Shown: piece after piece, positions 33,115 through 35,239 of the stretch
How the letters are laid out: every line of letters begins with the position of its first letter
Numbering within the stretch: the stretch's first letter is position 1
The notes under the pieces: generated by a model
The model's input: the letters and a program-made list of their open reading frames with translations, nothing else
What the model was told of the DNA's origin: nothing
The model's database searches: none
Source: Bacteroides sp. 519
Lineage (GTDB): Bacteria > Bacteroidota > Bacteroidia > Bacteroidales > Bacteroidaceae
Length of the DNA: 35,239 nucleotides
Direction of reading: 5' to 3'
Assembly (NCBI RefSeq): GCF_010500955.1
Contig: NZ_QVMJ01000028.1
Location: 1 to 35,239 of the forward strand
Program-made: the position numbers and the translations under genes

Positions 33115-33717
33115 TTAGTTTTCAAAATTTACTTCTTTTAACTCGTCCAGGTTCTTACGTATATTCTTTAAGCGCCTGAATGTTATCTTATTAATAATAA
33201 GGAAGTATATAATAAATGCTATTGTCCAGATACCATATACAAAGTAGGGAAACCACCCGTTAATAGTCCAGGGTTGTAATACAATAATAGAGCTTAATGC
33301 AAATCCAAAAATAATCATTGCGCCCACTACTCTTTCTACAGTCATCCAGTAGTTATACTTGTTTATTCGTTTAACCACTGTGGTTAATGGCATGTTATAA
33401 ATATCGGTTTTATAAAGATACCTTAATGTATAAATGTTCCAAGGTATTACAATTGCTATGAGTAACACCAAAACTCCAATAAACAAATCGCCCAGAACAA
33501 GAAAATATTTTTCCTTCGACAGTAAAATATATGCAAATAATATTACAGTTATACCTAATATTATCAGGTTATAGTTTACCAATCCTTTCTGTGCCTTATG
33601 GGCGCTCGTTTTTTTCGTTTGAATAATTTTCAGTAGCTCTTCATCTTTAATAAATTGTTTAGACTGCAACTTCTCATCTATCGTTTGCCACGACTTCTTT
33701 AAATCATCCAGTTCCAT
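33115..33717 (-). CDS. Membrane protein, likely partner of the ECF sigma factor
   Basis: The 200-residue product opens MELDDLKKSWQTIDEKLQ, a soluble helical start typical of small proteins found directly after ECF sigma genes in Bacteroidales. Four hydrophobic helices follow (about 47-65, 73-93, 128-150 and 155-175), with a charged C-terminal tail. The layout suits an anti-sigma or signalling partner, but it lacks a recognised anti-sigma motif. It follows the sigma gene by 51 bases, with a small tandem-word hairpin in between. Confidence 0.65.
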   Translation of the reverse strand: MELDDLKKSWQTIDEKLQSKQFIKDEELLKIIQTKKTSAHKAQKGLVNYNLIILGITVILFAYILLSKEKYFLVLGDLFIGVLVLLIAIVIPWNIYTLRYLYKTDIYNMPLTTVVKRINKYNYWMTVERVVGAMIIFGFALSSIIVLQPWTINGWFPYFVYGIWTIAFIIYFLIINKITFRRLKNIRKNLDELKEVNFEN

Positions 33718-33718
33718 A

Positions 33719-33766
33719 TTTAAGTTTTTAAGTTTTTAAGTTTCTGAGTTTTTTAAACTCAAAAAC
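33719..33766. repeat. Small tandem-word hairpin (AAGTTTTT words)
   Basis: Tandem words TAAGTTTTTAAGTTTTTAAG lead into GAGTTT-TTT-AAACTC (33746-33760), with partial pairing extended into AAAAAC. It lies between the sigma factor gene and its putative partner and resembles a minor version of the larger word-built hairpins. It could attenuate transcription. Confidence 0.5.
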
Positions 33767-33768
33767 TA

Positions 33769-34254
33769 TCATTTTCTCATTTTCCGGAGTTTATCCTTTA
33801 TGCGACTTATTTTAGTTGCCACATTGGTAACTGTAAGCCCGGTTATTTCCGAGATTTCTTCGTAATTTTTTTCTTCGAGATACAATAAAATGATTGATTT
33901 ATCCAGTTGCCCCAATTGATTTATAAGTGCGTATAATTCACGAAGCATTGCTTGCAGATCGTCCTCCTCTTCCGATATTCTGTTTTCTTCGGCAGAGATC
34001 ATAACGATTTCGGGTACATTCTTCTCTTTGCGCAAGAAGGTGATGCAAGTGTTTAAAGCAATTCTATATATCCAGGTCGATATTTTACTCTCGCCCCGGA
34101 ACTTTGTAAATGCTTTCCATATATTGAGAACTACTTCCTGATAAAGATCATTTAATGGAGCGTTCTTTGTAGCGTATAAGTAACATACCTTGTATATTAC
34201 CCTTTCGTACTCCTTGATTACCAGAAGGAACTCTCGTTCTACATTTGCAGTCAT
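33769..34254 (-). CDS. ECF RNA polymerase sigma factor
   Basis: The 161-residue protein has the two ECF domains. Sigma region 2 spans about 10-75 (APLNDLYQEVVLNIWKAF and ESKISTWIYRIALNTC). Region 4 spans about 105-155 (LINQLGQLDKSIILLYLEEK, NYEEISEITGLTVTNVATKI, SRIKDKLRK). It would redirect RNA polymerase to a small regulon, probably envelope-related given the membrane partner downstream. An inverted repeat at 34295-34311 lies in its leader. Confidence 0.93.
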   Translation of the reverse strand: MTANVEREFLLVIKEYERVIYKVCYLYATKNAPLNDLYQEVVLNIWKAFTKFRGESKISTWIYRIALNTCITFLRKEKNVPEIVMISAEENRISEEEDDLQAMLRELYALINQLGQLDKSIILLYLEEKNYEEISEITGLTVTNVATKISRIKDKLRKMRK

Positions 34255-34294
34255 CTTCTATTTTAAATTGGCTTTTATGATATATGTCGTATGG

Positions 34295-34311
34295 GTGATT
34301 TGATAAATCAC
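34295..34311. promoter_or_regulatory. Perfect inverted repeat upstream of the ECF sigma gene
   Basis: GTGATTT-GAT-AAATCAC is a 7-base perfect inverted repeat with a 3-base spacer, 40 bases before the sigma gene start. It has the shape of a dimeric regulator's operator. GGAAC lies further upstream on the minus strand (34337-34341), reminiscent of an ECF -35 element, but I cannot place a matching -10. Confidence 0.4.
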
Positions 34312-34368
34312 ACTGGGATATATTTTTTTATGTAACGTTCCAAATACACTTGCTCGTTTGGTACTACC

Positions 34369-34517
34369 TACAGCCTCACATTTTTATGTACAGAAGATTT
34401 TTGCCTAAAAAACCATCATAAGTATCATAACACACCTATCAAACTGAATTTCAATATAATACATTATGGCACTTCGCCAAAAAGTAAAACATAAGTACCA
34501 TTGCAAGTATCATAACC
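34369..34517 (-). repeat. 149-base dispersed element, copy B (inverted)
   Basis: It matches copy A (100-248) in the opposite orientation, 144 of 149 positions by manual alignment, without gaps. All five differences are transitions. This indicates recent spread or homogenisation of a non-coding element. Confidence 0.85.
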
Positions 34518-34706
34518 ATTCACTCAAATTTCACACTTACCACCTATAACCATCTCATGCACAAACTGTTAGATTGTATTCTGCTGGACCTTGCATAAAT
34601 CAGGTTGTTTCTATAACTAGCTACTTCATATCTTTTGATTTATTTTAGTTATTTATTCGGTTTTTGTTTCTCTGTACAATGCCTTTTGTTTCTCTATACA
34701 AAACTA

Positions 34707-34862
34707 ACTGTTTTACAGTAGGAAACCAACTGTTTCACGGTAGGAAACCAACTGTTTTCTATATAGGAAACTACTTGTTTTCTATGTATGAAACTACTTG
34801 TTTTCTATGTAGGAAACTACTTGTTTCATTGGTAGAAAACAAAATGAAACTACTTGTTTTTT
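34707..34862. repeat. Tandem array of 22-23-base palindromic units
   Basis: Consecutive units start ACTGTTTTACAGTAGG..., ACTGTTTCACGGTAGG..., ACTGTTTTCTATATAGG..., ACTTGTTTTCTATGTATG..., ACTTGTTTTCTATGTAGG... and each closes with (G)GAAAC. Their lengths are 22, 22, 22, 23, 23 and 33 bases (34707-34851), plus a partial unit. Each unit is an imperfect palindrome, GTTT(T/C)...GGAAAC. More degenerate units extend left to about 34661 (TTTTGTTTCTCTGTACAA). There are no spacers, so it is not a CRISPR. An open frame across the array (34664-34864) is a translation of the repeat and I do not call it a gene. Confidence 0.85.
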
Positions 34863-34893
34863 GAACTTAAGTTATAATGAAACTATTTTTGTC

Positions 34894-35018
34894 TATGATA
34901 CTATGAATGGTACTTATGTTTTACTTTTTGGCGAAGTGCCATAATGTATTTTGCTGAAACATAGGCAAATAAATATGTTATGAGACTTATGATGCTTTTT
35001 TTGCGATAAATCTTCTGT
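34894..35018 (+). repeat. Dispersed element, diverged copy C
   Basis: It has the same orientation as copy A. The central 45 bases (34906-34950) are identical to copy A, and the flanks keep TATGTTATGA-ACTTATGATG and ATCTTCTGT with many changes between. A conserved core with drifting flanks suggests the core is the functional or mobile part. Confidence 0.75.
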
Positions 35019-35165
35019 GCGCTTTTGCAAAAAAGCATACGAAATTGAACAGAAGTATTGGAACCTAGATTCCTAGCCTGAATTATTCATATTCCATAAA
35101 TTTGGTTCAAGTCAGATTGGTGTTGAATAAAAACACGGGGCACAGAAACACGGAGCTTATCGAAA

Positions 35166-35231
35166 ATGCCCGTAGGGCATTCATATCAATAGAAAGGCAA
35201 TGATAATACTCTTCACAACCCGGTACGGGTT
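35166..35231. repeat. Two short perfect hairpins near the window end
   Basis: ATGCCC-GTA-GGGCAT lies at 35166-35180 and AACCCG-GTA-CGGGTT at 35217-35231. They are followed directly by GCATGG (35232-35237). They resemble the hairpin pair at 317-361 next to CCATGCGG at the other end of the window. Confidence 0.65.
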
Positions 35232-35239
35232 GCATGGTA

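Larger units (their letters stand above)
34255..35239. other. Gene-free repeat cluster
   Basis: No credible gene is present. The stretch holds the leader of the ECF sigma gene (to about 34345), repeat copy B (34369-34517), the 22-23-base tandem array (34707-34862), repeat copy C (34894-35018), CACGGGGCACAG-type words (35135-35157) and two short hairpins (35166-35180 and 35217-35231). The window ends inside what looks like another hairpin with a GCATGG apex (35232-35237). Confidence 0.7.

Noticed and set aside
34707..34862. CRISPR array
   Set aside because: Units are contiguous with no unique spacers and are themselves palindromic, and no cas gene is nearby.
34664..34864. 66-codon open frame across the tandem array
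   Set aside because: Its peptide (YETTCFLCRKLLV-type repeats) is a direct translation of the 22-23-base units, with no family features.

Overview
The window is a stretch of chromosome from a member of the Bacteroidetes, most likely order Bacteroidales. The evidence is the promoter style (TTTG about 19-20 bases before TAnnTTTG, no Shine-Dalgarno), a lipoprotein with a Ser-Asp-Asp-Asp-Asp surface-export signature, DUF3078, PorT-like and TorF-like outer-membrane proteins, two TonB-C proteins, LL-diaminopimelate aminotransferase, an ECF sigma factor with a small membrane partner, and a tmRNA whose tag reads GEKQYAFAA. I cannot name the genus.

Layout. 1-432 is gene-free and hairpin-rich. 433-10641 holds envelope and housekeeping genes: a TonB-C protein with DUF3078, a YtxH-like protein, glyA, a PorT-like barrel with a flavin reductase, pyrBI, a TorF-like porin downstream of dapL, a TonB protein and a membrane metallophosphoesterase. 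10990-15911 holds an AAA/DUF4143 ATPase and the single-chain pyruvate:ferredoxin oxidoreductase nifJ. 15980-21969 holds a lipoprotein, a large DUF6493-like protein with an esterase, and an iron alcohol dehydrogenase with a TSUP permease. 22167-24322 holds a HigBA-type toxin-antitoxin pair, a WG-repeat lipoprotein, a strong terminator and ssrA (tmRNA). 24408-29723 holds a B12-binding radical SAM protein convergent with iorA-iorB-paaK. 29867-34254 holds mltG, a DNA/RNA non-specific endonuclease, a second membrane metallophosphoesterase, and an ECF sigma factor with its putative membrane partner. 34255-35239 is gene-free and packed with repeats.

Metabolically, nifJ and iorAB-paaK point to an anaerobe that handles 2-oxoacids through ferredoxin. 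IorAB would make aryl-acetyl-CoA from aromatic 2-oxoacids (or run in reverse), and PaaK would interconvert aryl-acetate and its CoA ester.

The most unusual content is non-coding. At least seven long hairpins sit in gene spacers. Their arms are built from short tandem words that differ from locus to locus, while the apex often carries the same GCATG / CCGCATGG core. Separately, a 149-base element occurs as two near-identical copies in opposite orientation at the two ends of the window, with a third diverged copy beside the second. A 22-23-base tandem array lies between those last two copies.
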